From positions 89,650 to 153,649 of the forward strand of contig DATKBT010000031.1 in the NCBI GenBank assembly GCA_035546295.1: DNA of 64,000 nucleotides, written 5' to 3'. Under the pieces are notes generated by a model. It was not told the DNA's origin, searched no databases, and was given only the letters and a program-made list of their open reading frames with translations. Source of the DNA: DATKBT01 sp035546295. Lineage in GTDB: Bacteria > Acidobacteriota > Thermoanaerobaculia > Multivoradales > Multivoraceae. Made by a program: the position numbers and the translations under genes. Below are positions 40,554 to 52,110 of the stretch, one piece after another. Within the stretch, counting starts at the first letter, position 1. Every line of letters starts with the position of its first letter.

Positions 40554-40559
40554 ATTGTA
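40554..40559 (-). promoter_or_regulatory. -10 element (TACAAT) of hslV
   Basis: On the minus strand TACAAT is followed by nine bases and then the hslV ATG. No clear -35 is seen. Confidence 0.55.
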
Positions 40560-40638
40560 CAGGTGAGAACCGAGCCGTGGCTCGGTCAGACCGAGCGACG
40601 ACCGCGCCCGCGCGCCGAGAACCGACGTACTGTGACCA

Positions 40639-41601
40639 CTATCGGTCGGTGCGCTCGGGCTCGACGCCCGCCGCGTCGTCCGAGCGCGCGCGCGGGTGGG
40701 ACTGCCGGTAGACCGTGAGCAGGCGGTCGACGTCGAGGTGGGTGTATCGCTGCGTCGTCGAGAGCGAGGCGTGACCGAGCAGCTCCTGGATCGAGCGTAG
40801 GTCGGCTCCCAGCTCGAGCAGGTGCGTGGCGAAGGTGTGGCGCAGCGTGTGGGGATGGACGCCGGCGGCGAGGGCGGCGCCCTCGACCGAGCGGTCGACG
40901 ACGCGGCGGACCGAGCGGGCCGACAGCCGGCCACCCTGGTAGTTCAGCCACACCGGCTCGCCGTCGGCCGCTCCCGTCGCCTGCGCGCGCACGCTGTCCC
41001 ATTCCTCGAGCCACTCCCGCAGGGCGGCGGCCGCCGCGCGGCCGTAGGGCACCATGCGCTCCTTGCCGCCCTTGCCGAAGGCGCGCAGCACGCGGCCATC
41101 GAGGTCGAGGTCCCGCCAGTCGAGGGAGACCAGCTCGCTGACGCGCAGCCCGGTGGCGTAGAGCAGCTCGAGCAGGGCGCGATCGCGCACCCCGAGCGGA
41201 CCGTCGCGCGCACGCGGTGCCTCCAGCAACGCCTCGATCTCGTGCGGGCGCAGGTGGCGCGGCAGCGTTCTCGGCGCCTTGGGTGTGGGGATGCCGGCGG
41301 CGGGGCTGGAGTCCACGATCCCCTCGCGTGAGGCGTAGCGGAACAGCCCTCGCACCGCCGAGAGGGCTCGGCCTTGGCTCTTTCGGCTCAGGCCGCGACG
41401 CGTCATCCAGGCGAGGAAGGCCCGCACGGAGGTCGCGTCGATCGATCGCGGATCGATCTGTCCGTCGCCAGCTCCCGCGCCCTCGCCCGCGAGGAAGCCG
41501 GCGAAGCTCTCGAGATCACTGCGATACGCGCGCAGCGTGTGCTCCGAGAGTCCCCGCTCGAGCTCGAGGTGCTCGAGGTAGCGCTCGATCAGCCGGTCCA
41601 T
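40639..41601 (-). CDS. xerC: Tyrosine recombinase XerC
   Basis: The 320-aa site-specific recombinase resolves chromosome dimers at dif with XerD. The N-terminal SAM-like core-binding domain covers residues 1-100. Catalytic residues are R153 (ATGLRVSELV), K177 (GKGGKERMVP), H251 and R254 (HTLRHTFATHLLE), H277 (LLGHASL) and Y286 (TQRYTHL). It begins inside the 3' end of trmFO (13-bp overlap) and is followed by hslV, an order also found in Firmicutes, which favours XerC over a mobile integrase. Confidence 0.92.
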   Translation of the reverse strand: MDRLIERYLEHLELERGLSEHTLRAYRSDLESFAGFLAGEGAGAGDGQIDPRSIDATSVRAFLAWMTRRGLSRKSQGRALSAVRGLFRYASREGIVDSSPAAGIPTPKAPRTLPRHLRPHEIEALLEAPRARDGPLGVRDRALLELLYATGLRVSELVSLDWRDLDLDGRVLRAFGKGGKERMVPYGRAAAAALREWLEEWDSVRAQATGAADGEPVWLNYQGGRLSARSVRRVVDRSVEGAALAAGVHPHTLRHTFATHLLELGADLRSIQELLGHASLSTTQRYTHLDVDRLLTVYRQSHPRARSDDAAGVEPERTDR

Positions 41602-42980
41602 GCCGCCGGCCGCCGGCCCGCCACCTCGGTCGTAGCGGCGCCCGGGTCGCTGGGGAGCTGGAGGGCACTGCGCTGGCGCTCGATCCAGGCGGCGAGCTCG
41701 AGTGCGGCGCGCTCGGCGAGCGCCGCGCGGCGCGCCTTCTTGGGGAGCCGGCGATCGAGCTCGGTGAGCAGCCCGTAGTTGATGTTGGCGGGCTGGAAAC
41801 GCTCCGGCGGCGACTCGGTGAGATGCCGTGCGAGGGCGCCGAGCGTGGTGGTGTCGGGCAGCGGCTCGGGGAGCTCTCCGGTCTTGCGCTCGAGCGCCAG
41901 GTAGAGGGCGGCCAGCAGACCGGTCGCCGCCGACTCCAGGTAGCCCTCGACGCCGGTGAGCTGGCCCGCCAGGCGCAGCGACGGCCGGGCGGTGAGGCGA
42001 TACCAGCGGTCGAGGTGGAGCGGCGAGCGCACGAAGGTGTTGCGATGAACCTGTCCGTAGCGCACGAACTCCGCGCGCTCGAGGCCCGGGATCATGCGCA
42101 GCACCCGACGCTGCTCGGGCCAACGCATGCGGGACTGGAAGCCGACCAGGTTGTAGTGGGTGCGCGCCAGGTTCTCCTGGCGGAGCTGGACCACCGCCCA
42201 GGGTCTCCTGCCGTCCGGGGTCACGAGCCCGACCGGCTTCATCGGCCCGAAGCGCAGCGTGTCGACGCCCCGACGCGCCAACTCCTCGATCGGCAGGCAC
42301 CCCTCGAAGAACAGATGCCGTTCGAAGTCGCGCAGCTCGATGACGTCGGCGGCGACCAAGGCTGCATGGAAGGCGACGTAGCGCTCGCGGTCGAACGGAG
42401 CGTTGAGGTAGTCGTCGCCGCCCCCTTTGCCGTAGCGCGACGCGCGGAACAGTACGGCCTCGTCGAGCGACTCGGCCTCGACGATGGGGGCGATCGCGTC
42501 GTAAAACGCCAGGTGCTCGTCGCCGAGGAGGTCGCTGAGCTGCCGGGAGATCGCGTCCGAGGTGAGCGGTCCGGTCGCCAGCACGCAGTCGCCGGCGGGC
42601 AGCTCCCGCATCTCCTCCCGCCGGATGCGCACCAGTGGGTGGCCTTCCAGCGTCTCGGTGACGTTGCGGGCGAAGAGCTCGCGATCGACGGCGAGCGCGC
42701 TGCCGGCGGGGACCGCCGCGCTCCGTGCCGCGCCGATCACCAGCGATCCAAAGGTCTCCATCTCCCGTTTCAGGACTCCTGCGGGGTGCGCCGGGTCGTC
42801 GCTGCGCAGCGAGTTGCTGCACACCAGCTCGGCGAAGTCACCGGTCTGGTGGGCAGGAGTCGGGCGCTGCGGCCGCATCTCCCACAGCTCCACCGGAATG
42901 CCCCGGCGAGCGAGCTGGAAGGCGCACTCGGAGCCGGCGAGACCCGCCCCGACGACGTGGACCGGAGACAGAACGCTCAT
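41589..42980 (-). CDS. trmFO: tRNA (uracil-54-C5)-methyltransferase, folate/FAD-dependent
   Basis: The 463-aa flavoprotein makes ribothymidine 54 in the tRNA T-loop using methylene-tetrahydrofolate. The FAD-binding VVGAGLAGSECAFQLARRG opens the protein. Family motifs ELVCSNSLRSDD, ALAVDRELFA and YNLVGFQSRMRWPEQ are all present. Size is normal. A GATAGT box lies nine bases before the ATG at 42980 on the minus strand. The divergent neighbour is topA, and xerC overlaps its end. Confidence 0.96.
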   Translation of the reverse strand: MSVLSPVHVVGAGLAGSECAFQLARRGIPVELWEMRPQRPTPAHQTGDFAELVCSNSLRSDDPAHPAGVLKREMETFGSLVIGAARSAAVPAGSALAVDRELFARNVTETLEGHPLVRIRREEMRELPAGDCVLATGPLTSDAISRQLSDLLGDEHLAFYDAIAPIVEAESLDEAVLFRASRYGKGGGDDYLNAPFDRERYVAFHAALVAADVIELRDFERHLFFEGCLPIEELARRGVDTLRFGPMKPVGLVTPDGRRPWAVVQLRQENLARTHYNLVGFQSRMRWPEQRRVLRMIPGLERAEFVRYGQVHRNTFVRSPLHLDRWYRLTARPSLRLAGQLTGVEGYLESAATGLLAALYLALERKTGELPEPLPDTTTLGALARHLTESPPERFQPANINYGLLTELDRRLPKKARRAALAERAALELAAWIERQRSALQLPSDPGAATTEVAGRRPAAWTG

Positions 42981-42989
42981 CGCATCGAG

Positions 42990-42995
42990 ACTATC
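42990..42995 (-). promoter_or_regulatory. -10-like element (GATAGT) of trmFO
   Basis: On the minus strand GATAGT precedes the trmFO ATG by nine bases. It matches the -10 consensus at four of six positions, weaker than the others in the series. Confidence 0.35.
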
Positions 42996-43037
42996 GGCAG
43001 TTGGTGACGCCGCCCAGCGGCTCGATACGCGACGTCC

Positions 43038-43066
43038 TTGACACGATCGCGACCGGATCGTTTATC
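43038..43066 (+). promoter_or_regulatory. Sigma-70 type promoter of topA
   Basis: A perfect TTGACA (43038-43043), a 17-base spacer and TTTATC (43061-43066), with the topA ATG eleven bases further on. The -35 is strong and the -10 weak. Confidence 0.6.
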
Positions 43067-43077
43067 GTCGCCTGTTC

Positions 43078-45840
<2,763 letters not shown>

Positions 45841-45926
45841 GCTGCGCGCTCCCGGGCGAGCACAAGAGCTCGTCGTCGAGCTCAGCGGTCTCGATGGATG
45901 CGACGGGAGCCGGGGGCCCGCAGCGC

Positions 45927-47105
45927 TCAGCCGGGCCGGCCCCGAGCGGCCGTCGGCGCGTACTCGCGCCGCGACAGGCGACGCACCCGCCCGTCGAGCT
46001 CGAGCTGGAGCAGGACGCCGAGCAGAACATCCATTCCCAGCTCGAGCCGGCGTGAGAGCTTTTCGACCTCGATTCCGCCCTCCGAGATGGCGGCGAGCAC
46101 CCGATGGGCGACGGATCCGCCGGCTTCGGGACTCGTCGGCTCGGCGGGCGCGCTGTCGCAGCGCGCCGGCCCGAGGCCAGCGTCGAGCCGATCGAGCACG
46201 GCGAGAGGCAGCGTGTCGAGGATCGAGCCTGCGTCGAGCGCGAGGTGGGCGCCGTCGCGCAGCAGCAGGTTGCTGCCCCGCGAGCGCCGATCGCTCGGGC
46301 GCCCGGGAACCGCGTACACCTCACGCCCCAGCTCCAGGGCGAGACGAGCCGTGATCAGGGAGCCCGATTGCACCGAAGCCTGGATGACGAGCGTGCCGAG
46401 GCCGAGCGCCGCGATGATCCGGTTGCGCACCGGAAAACGCCATGCGGCGGGTGGGGTGTCGCACGGGAACTCCGAGATCACCGCGCCCGATGCCGAGATC
46501 GGACCCGCGAGCTCGTGATGCTGTTGCGGATAGGCGATCGCGTGGCCACAGCCGAGCACTGCCACGGTGCGTCCGCCGGGCGCTTCGAGCGCGGCGCGGT
46601 GGGCGGTCGCGTCGACGCCGCGGGCGAAGCCGGAGACGACCGCGAGTCCGCGCGCCGCCAGGTCGTGGGCGAGGCCGCGGGCAATCTCGAGCGCCCAGCG
46701 GTCGGCGTTGCGAGGACCGACGATCGAGAGACAGGGCGCCGCGGGCAGGACGCCGCGCAGCCAGAGCGCGGGGGGAGGCAGCTCGAGGTCGAGAAGGGCG
46801 CCGGGGTATTCGGGAGAGGCCCTGGTGATCACGCGGACACCGTGGCGACGCGCCCCTGCAAGCGCCGCCTCGGCGATCGATGAGCGGCGCGCGGCGACCA
46901 CCAGCGCCCGAGAGAGCCGCTCCTTCGCGACTCCGAGCTCCCTGGCCAGTCCGCCGACTTCTCCGGCGGGACCTGCTGTCCAGTCCCGAGAGGCTCCGTC
47001 GATCGAACCGGACGCGGCGGCGGCCAGACGGCACGCCGCTTCGTACCCGACCTCGGGGGACGCGGAGAGCGCGATCAGCAGCGAGTCGAGCGAGTCGCTG
47101 CGCAT
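45927..47105 (-). CDS. dprA: DNA-processing protein A
   Basis: The 392-aa protein loads RecA on incoming single-stranded DNA during natural transformation. The Rossmann-like core has SIVGPRNADRWALEIARG, VVSGFARGVDATAHRAAL and GRTVAVLGCG; VIQASVQSGSLITARLALE and YAVPGRPSDRRSRGSN follow. Helical N-terminal residues (1-80) and a C-terminal winged-helix domain (about 325-380) complete the usual three-domain form. ATG 47105 is chosen; an in-frame ATG at 47165 would add 20 Pro/Thr/Arg-rich residues. It converges on topA. Confidence 0.94.
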   Translation of the reverse strand: MRSDSLDSLLIALSASPEVGYEAACRLAAAASGSIDGASRDWTAGPAGEVGGLARELGVAKERLSRALVVAARRSSIAEAALAGARRHGVRVITRASPEYPGALLDLELPPPALWLRGVLPAAPCLSIVGPRNADRWALEIARGLAHDLAARGLAVVSGFARGVDATAHRAALEAPGGRTVAVLGCGHAIAYPQQHHELAGPISASGAVISEFPCDTPPAAWRFPVRNRIIAALGLGTLVIQASVQSGSLITARLALELGREVYAVPGRPSDRRSRGSNLLLRDGAHLALDAGSILDTLPLAVLDRLDAGLGPARCDSAPAEPTSPEAGGSVAHRVLAAISEGGIEVEKLSRRLELGMDVLLGVLLQLELDGRVRRLSRREYAPTAARGRPG

Positions 47106-47355
47106 GAGGGGGCCCGGAGTTTCGCGGCCGGCGGTGGCGGGACTCGTGGGAGCTGGTCGTCTCATCAACAGATCAAGACGCGAACGGCCCCCGAGCTCTG
47201 TCGCACCCATCCCGGCAGCCAGCTGGTTGCCCGTTCGAGAGGCGTCCGTGGCCCATCCTCGGAGAGGCCGGTCCTCCGCGCGGACCGCCCGGCGCGGGTT
47301 TTCGCGCATGCCGGGCGCCGATCCGCGGCAGCGCCTCGCTCCCGGGTGCCCAAGG

Positions 47356-47361
47356 TATACT
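47356..47361 (+). promoter_or_regulatory. -10 element (TATACT) of the TPR gene
   Basis: TATACT lies six bases before ATG 47368. The same bases read TATACC on the minus strand toward dprA, so the site may be bidirectional. Confidence 0.55.
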
Positions 47362-47367
47362 GCCAGG

Positions 47368-47871
47368 ATGTCCGCACCGCCGACCCTCCGCTTGCGTGCT
47401 CGCTTGTTCCGGCCTTGCTTCGTCTTGCTGTGCACCCTGGCGTTGGCGGCATCGCCGGCGGTCCTCGCACAGCGCAAGCCGGCGACCGCGAAGGAACAGC
47501 TCCAGTTCGGCATCGAAATGGCGCAGCAGAGCCTCTGGAGCGAGGCTCTGTTTCGCTTCCGGCAGGCGGAGCGGCTGACCGACGGGGAGAGCGCCAGGAT
47601 CTTCAACAACCTCGCCGTTGCGCTCGAGGCGTTGGGCCAGTTCGACGACGCGCTCGACTACTACCGGAGGGCGCTCCGGCTGGAGCCGGAGAATCGGGGC
47701 CTGAAACGCAACTACGCGAGATTCGCGGAGTTCTACCAGAGCTACAAGCCGGCCGGCGAAGAGACCGAGGATGACGCGCAGGAGGCCGACGACGAAGAGT
47801 CGCCTCCCACCAGGCCCCAGAGCGACACCGGATCCGACGAGTCGGGGAGGGGTGGGCCGCGGAGATGGTGA
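47368..47871 (+). CDS. Secreted TPR-repeat protein
   Basis: The 167-aa protein has a signal peptide with cleavage near residue 33 (SPAVLAQ). About two and a half tetratricopeptide repeats follow, for example SARIFNNLAVALEALGQ and DALDYYRRALRLEPENRG. An acidic Ser/Thr/Asp/Glu-rich tail closes it. TPRs bind other proteins, so it may be a periplasmic adaptor for the envelope proteins encoded next. It begins six bases after a TATACT box. Its function was not recognised beyond the repeats. Confidence 0.8.
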   Translation: MSAPPTLRLRARLFRPCFVLLCTLALAASPAVLAQRKPATAKEQLQFGIEMAQQSLWSEALFRFRQAERLTDGESARIFNNLAVALEALGQFDDALDYYRRALRLEPENRGLKRNYARFAEFYQSYKPAGEETEDDAQEADDEESPPTRPQSDTGSDESGRGGPRRW

Positions 47872-48122
47872 GGGTGATCCACGAGCGCCGTGACGACGCG
47901 GCCGTCGATTCGCCGCCCCCTGCCGGGCTGGAGCGTCTCTTGCAGGCTGCCGGAGCGCACCCGTCGCACCGCGAGAGGAGCGGGAGTCGAGATCCGATGC
48001 GGTCGAGCGACCGGCCGCCCCAGGCGACACCGATGACACCAGGAGAGGACAAGCAGCACGGCGGTGGGTCCCGCGGTCGAGGCGATCTCGGCGGCGCGAG
48101 AGCCGTGGAGAGGAGCAGGCTG

Positions 48123-48884
48123 ATGCCCGGAACACTCGATGAATCCCCCCGAACCGCACCGGCTGCTCGTCGCCGGCGCTGCGCCCTGCCGTCTTGCCTG
48201 AGCGCCGGTCTGATCCTGCTCGCGCTGCTGGCGGACGCGGGTCCGCTGCTCGCCTCCTCCGTGGAGGTGCGCCTCAAGCTGCCGGTGCGCGCCCGCATCG
48301 ACCTGGAGAACCGCAACACGATCCTGCCGGCGCCCTTCATCGTGGTCAGCCAGGAGGGGAGCGGCAACCTGAGGGGCACCGACATCGACGTCCAAAAGGA
48401 GTTCGAGCGCTACCTCCACAAGGTGCTGCGACGCGAGACCGATCTGCGCGTGATCGATCCGACGCCCGTCGACTACCCGACCTACGATCTGGACATGCTG
48501 TCGCGGGAGAAGGACTTTTGGGCCGTGCTGGGTGAGCGGGCGAAGGCCGACCTGATCCTGGTCGGCAGCCTCGACTTCGACATCCAGGATCGCAGCGGCT
48601 ACAAGACCGAGGAGTACGTCTCTCCGTTCAACGGTCAGACCTACTATCGGCAGGTGCTGGTCGAGCAGACCGGCTTCGAGTACGACATCGTCGTCCAGGT
48701 GTACGACGGTCGCGACGGAGAGCTGCTCTACACCGACAACTTCAAGGACTTCAAGGCTTTCGAGACCGAGAAGGCCGATCCGCTGCGCGGCATGTTCGAG
48801 AACCTCTACGCGCTCGAGGATCGCGTGGTCAACATCTTCGCCCAGAAAGAGGTCGAAGCGAGCCGCATCCTCCTGAGCGAGTGA
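48123..48884 (+). CDS. Secreted protein of unknown function
   Basis: The 253-aa protein has a signal peptide (about residues 1-44, ending LLADAGPLLASS). The rest is an alternating alpha/beta domain: EFERYLHKVLRRETDLRVID, a helix, ADLILVGSLDFDIQD, then strands with YDIVVQVYDGRDGELLYTDN. This order resembles periplasmic CsgG/LpoB-like domains, but I cannot place it in a family. The ribosome site AGGAG lies about eight bases before ATG 48123, which decides against the longer upstream frame. It sits between the TPR gene and the large barrel fusion. Confidence 0.75.
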   Translation: MPGTLDESPRTAPAARRRRCALPSCLSAGLILLALLADAGPLLASSVEVRLKLPVRARIDLENRNTILPAPFIVVSQEGSGNLRGTDIDVQKEFERYLHKVLRRETDLRVIDPTPVDYPTYDLDMLSREKDFWAVLGERAKADLILVGSLDFDIQDRSGYKTEEYVSPFNGQTYYRQVLVEQTGFEYDIVVQVYDGRDGELLYTDNFKDFKAFETEKADPLRGMFENLYALEDRVVNIFAQKEVEASRILLSE

Positions 48885-49067
48885 GGCCCGCGAGGGTCGA
48901 GAGGACGGTCGGTGCAAGGCTAGAGACTTTGTGACGCGCAACGCGAGCTTGGTGTCCGCTCGAGGACACTCGGGACGGCAGCGGGATGCCGCTGAACGAT
49001 CCATCGGGCGGCGCCCGCGGCGGGCTCGTCTCTCGACGGCCGCCGCGACCATCGAAGGAGCCACAAC

Positions 49068-51998
49068 GTGAAGCGGATGACGACAAGGTCTCTTCAGAAT
49101 CGGAGGCGGCCTCTGCTGGGCCTCGCTCTCGTCGGTCTCGCCGGTCTGCTGCTCGCCTCGTCTGCCGGCGCCCAGTACTTCGGCAAGAACAAGATCCGCT
49201 ACGAGGAGTTCGACTGGCAGACCTACGAGTCGGCGCACTTCACCGTCTACTACTACTCGAAGGTGGAGGTGAACCTCGAGAAGGTGGTGTCGCTCGCGGA
49301 GAGCGCGTACGACCAGCTCTCCCGGGACTTCGACTTCCAGATCCAGGAGCGCACGCCGCTCATCCTCTACGCCACGCACTCCGAGTTCCTGCAGAACAAC
49401 CTGATCCTCAACTTCATCCCCGAGGGTGTCGGCGCCTTCGCGACCTCGGCGCGCTTTCGGATGGTGCTGCCGATAGACCTTCCCGACGCCGAGCTCTACG
49501 AGCTGCTCCTCCACGAGCTGACCCACATCTTCGAATACCACATCCTGTTCGGCGGCAGCCTCGGCCGTTCGCTGACGCTGAACCCCCCGACCTGGCTGAT
49601 GGAGGGGTTGGCCAGCTACATGGCCAAGGACGAGAGCACGTCCGACCGCATGTTCCTGCGCGACGCCGTGGTCAACGACACGATCCCGCCGATCACCCAG
49701 AGCAACGTCCAGGGTTTCTTCGCCTACCGCTTCGGCCATGCGGCCTTCGACTTCATGGAGGAGCGCTGGGGGCGCGACGGCGTGCTCGACTTCCTGTTCG
49801 AGTTCCGCAACACGATCGGAGCCAGGGTCGGCCGCGCGATCGAGCGCGCCTTCCGGATCGAGCCCGAGGACTTCGACATCGAGTTCCGGCGCTGGCTGCG
49901 CCGCCGCTACCTGCCCGAGCTGGTCGCCACCGGTGAGCCCAGCGACTTCGGTCGGCCCTTCCGCACCGAGCGAGGCAGCACTCAGGAGCTGTCGCCGGTC
50001 TCGTCGCCGTCGGGCGACCTGGTCGCGGCCTACTCGACCCTCAACAACGATCTCGACATCGTCCTGTTCAACACCGAGACGCGCCGGCCCCTGCGCAACC
50101 TGACCAAGGGCTACTCGACCGACTTCCGCAGCTTCGTCGCCCAACACTTCACGGTGCCTCGCCGTCACGGACACGATCTCGCCTTCTCCCCCGACGGCAA
50201 CCAGATCGCGGCTTTCGTGCGCAAGGAGGCGGGGTACTCGCTGGCGATCGTCAACGTGCTCAGGGGCGGCGTCGATCGCATCGTCGACATGGAGGTCCAG
50301 CAGCAGACGGCGCCGGCCTGGAGCCCGAACGGTCGCACCATCGCCTTTTCGGGCAACATCGACGGCCAGTTCGACATCTTCCTGCTCGACCTCGACTCGC
50401 TCGAGATCGTCAACCTCACCAACGACGACATCTACGATGGCGGCCCCACCTTCTCGCCCGACGGCGAATCACTGGTGTTCGTCTCGGTCCCGGAGGAGGG
50501 CGCCCAGATCTTCCGCATCGCGCTCGACGATCCGCAGACGCGGACCCGGATCACCGACGACGAGTTCACCAACACCGATCCGACGTTCTCGTCCGACGGC
50601 GGCACCATCTACTTCACGTCGGATCGCACGGGCGCCGAGAACATCTTCGGGCTCGAGCTCGAGACCCGTCAGCTCACGCAGTACACCAACGCGGTGACCG
50701 GCTGCTTCATGCCGACCGTGCTGACCAAAGTCGGAGAGGCGGATCGGCTCGTGTACGCCGGTTACTGGAAGGGCCGCTTCGATCTGTACGAGGCCGAGAT
50801 CGCGGAGCCGATCCTGGTCACCGAGCTGGAGGATCCCGAAGCGGCGGGGACCGCCGGCGAGATCGAGCGGTTCGTGCCCGACATTCAGGTCACCGTCGAC
50901 GAGTCGGCGAAGCGGGACAAGAAGGGCTTCAAGCTCTTCCTCGAGGATGCGCAGACGTTCGCCGGAGTCGACGACGACCAGACGGTGATCGGGCAGGTGT
51001 TCCTCACTTTCTCGGACTTCCTCGGCGACCGGCGGTTGTTCGCCCTGTTCCAGTCGATCGAGAGCTTCTCGAACTTCAACGTCACCTACTTCGATCTGTC
51101 GAACCGCTGGCAGTGGTCGCTGTCGGCCTTCGACGACCGGACCTTCTTCATCGGACGAAACTTCTTCGACGGCCGGATCGAACGCGGACGCTCCCTGTTC
51201 CAGCAGACCGGGGTCAGCGGCGGCCTGACCTACCCGTTCAGCTTCAGCAAGCGCGTCGAGATGAATCTCAGCTACATCCGGCGCAAGATCGACTTCCAGA
51301 GCTTCGCGTTCGATTCCGACGGCAACCCGATCCTCGACGACGAGGGCAACCTGATCCCCACCCTCGAGCCGCGGGAGGACGATTACCCGGAGCTCGGGCT
51401 GGCGTTCGTCTCCGACACCGCGATCTTCGGGCCCGCCGGGCCGGCGGCCGGTCACCGCCTGCGGCTGTCGGCCAACTACGCTCCCAACATCGACGGCGAG
51501 GACGAGGAGTCGGGCGCGCTGACCTCCACCCTCCAGGTCGACGCCCGCAAGTACTTCCCGCTGACCCGCCGCAGCGCGTTCGCGATCCGCCTGTTCGCGA
51601 GCTCTCGCGAGGGGGACTTCCCGAACCCGGTGTACTTCGGCGGTCTCGACACCGTGCGTGGGTTCGAGTTCCGGGACCTGGTGGGCGATCAGGCCTTCTT
51701 CACGAACATCGAGCTGCGGTTCCCGCTGATCGATTTCTTCGTGACGCCCATCCTGAGCTTCCAGGGGGTCCAGGGGCGCTTCTTCCTCGACATCGCGGGC
51801 GCCTGGTTCGACGACGTCCAGAGCTTCCAGCTCTGGGACAGCGACGAGAACCGTCTCCAGGATGGCGTGTCCTCGTACGGGTTCGGCGTCACGGTCCGAT
51901 TCTTCGGGCTCGACGTCAACATCGACTGGGCGCAGACCTGGGACTTCGACGAGTCGGGAGAGACCACCAGCAGCTTCTGGATCGGGCAGAGATTCTGA
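49068..51998 (+). CDS. Outer-membrane fusion: gluzincin-type peptidase, TolB-like propeller, Omp85-type barrel
   Basis: The protein has 976 aa. The signal peptide is cleaved near residue 36 (SSAGAQ). Residues about 45-290 form a zinc metallopeptidase of the MA clan: HELTH at 149-153, with the third ligand Glu at E180 (WLMEGLASYM). Residues about 305-600 hold WD40-like TolB/PD40 repeats (the pattern FSPDG/WSPNG occurs repeatedly). From about 640 to the end lies a beta-barrel with Omp85/BamA-like features, including VRGFEFRDLVGDQAFF and a terminal Phe, the outer-membrane insertion signal. It would sit in the outer membrane with peptidase and propeller in the periplasm or outside. GTG 49068 has AAGGAG seven bases upstream. 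The cluster before it may supply partners. Confidence 0.88.
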   Translation: MKRMTTRSLQNRRRPLLGLALVGLAGLLLASSAGAQYFGKNKIRYEEFDWQTYESAHFTVYYYSKVEVNLEKVVSLAESAYDQLSRDFDFQIQERTPLILYATHSEFLQNNLILNFIPEGVGAFATSARFRMVLPIDLPDAELYELLLHELTHIFEYHILFGGSLGRSLTLNPPTWLMEGLASYMAKDESTSDRMFLRDAVVNDTIPPITQSNVQGFFAYRFGHAAFDFMEERWGRDGVLDFLFEFRNTIGARVGRAIERAFRIEPEDFDIEFRRWLRRRYLPELVATGEPSDFGRPFRTERGSTQELSPVSSPSGDLVAAYSTLNNDLDIVLFNTETRRPLRNLTKGYSTDFRSFVAQHFTVPRRHGHDLAFSPDGNQIAAFVRKEAGYSLAIVNVLRGGVDRIVDMEVQQQTAPAWSPNGRTIAFSGNIDGQFDIFLLDLDSLEIVNLTNDDIYDGGPTFSPDGESLVFVSVPEEGAQIFRIALDDPQTRTRITDDEFTNTDPTFSSDGGTIYFTSDRTGAENIFGLELETRQLTQYTNAVTGCFMPTVLTKVGEADRLVYAGYWKGRFDLYEAEIAEPILVTELEDPEAAGTAGEIERFVPDIQVTVDESAKRDKKGFKLFLEDAQTFAGVDDDQTVIGQVFLTFSDFLGDRRLFALFQSIESFSNFNVTYFDLSNRWQWSLSAFDDRTFFIGRNFFDGRIERGRSLFQQTGVSGGLTYPFSFSKRVEMNLSYIRRKIDFQSFAFDSDGNPILDDEGNLIPTLEPREDDYPELGLAFVSDTAIFGPAGPAAGHRLRLSANYAPNIDGEDEESGALTSTLQVDARKYFPLTRRSAFAIRLFASSREGDFPNPVYFGGLDTVRGFEFRDLVGDQAFFTNIELRFPLIDFFVTPILSFQGVQGRFFLDIAGAWFDDVQSFQLWDSDENRLQDGVSSYGFGVTVRFFGLDVNIDWAQTWDFDESGETTSSFWIGQRF

Positions 51999-52095
51999 TC
52001 CCGCCGCGCCCTCCCGCCCGCGCTTCCCGCAACTGCTCGAGGAGCGCGCGGCTCGAGGGATTCGGCGGGTGCGGGGCGTTCGATCCGAGCGGGGG

Positions 52096-52101
52096 TACAA
52101 T
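52096..52101 (+). promoter_or_regulatory. -10 element (TACAAT) of the cyclic-nucleotide phosphodiesterase-like gene
   Basis: TACAAT lies nine bases before ATG 52111, identical in sequence and spacing to the hslV case. Confidence 0.55.
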
Positions 52102-52110
52102 CCCGCCGTC

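Noticed and set aside
40639..41601. Tyrosine recombinase as a sign of an integrated element
   Set aside because: It sits in the conserved trmFO-xerC-hslVU order, with no attachment-site repeats or phage genes, so it is the housekeeping XerC.
45927..47165. dprA starting at the in-frame ATG at 47165
   Set aside because: It would add a Pro/Thr/Arg-rich stretch absent from typical DprA. The ATG at 47105 starts directly before the helical domain. It cannot be fully excluded.
47742..50174. Open frame of about 800 codons opposite the secreted protein and the barrel fusion
   Set aside because: It spans several genes on the other strand and reads as low-complexity antisense sequence.
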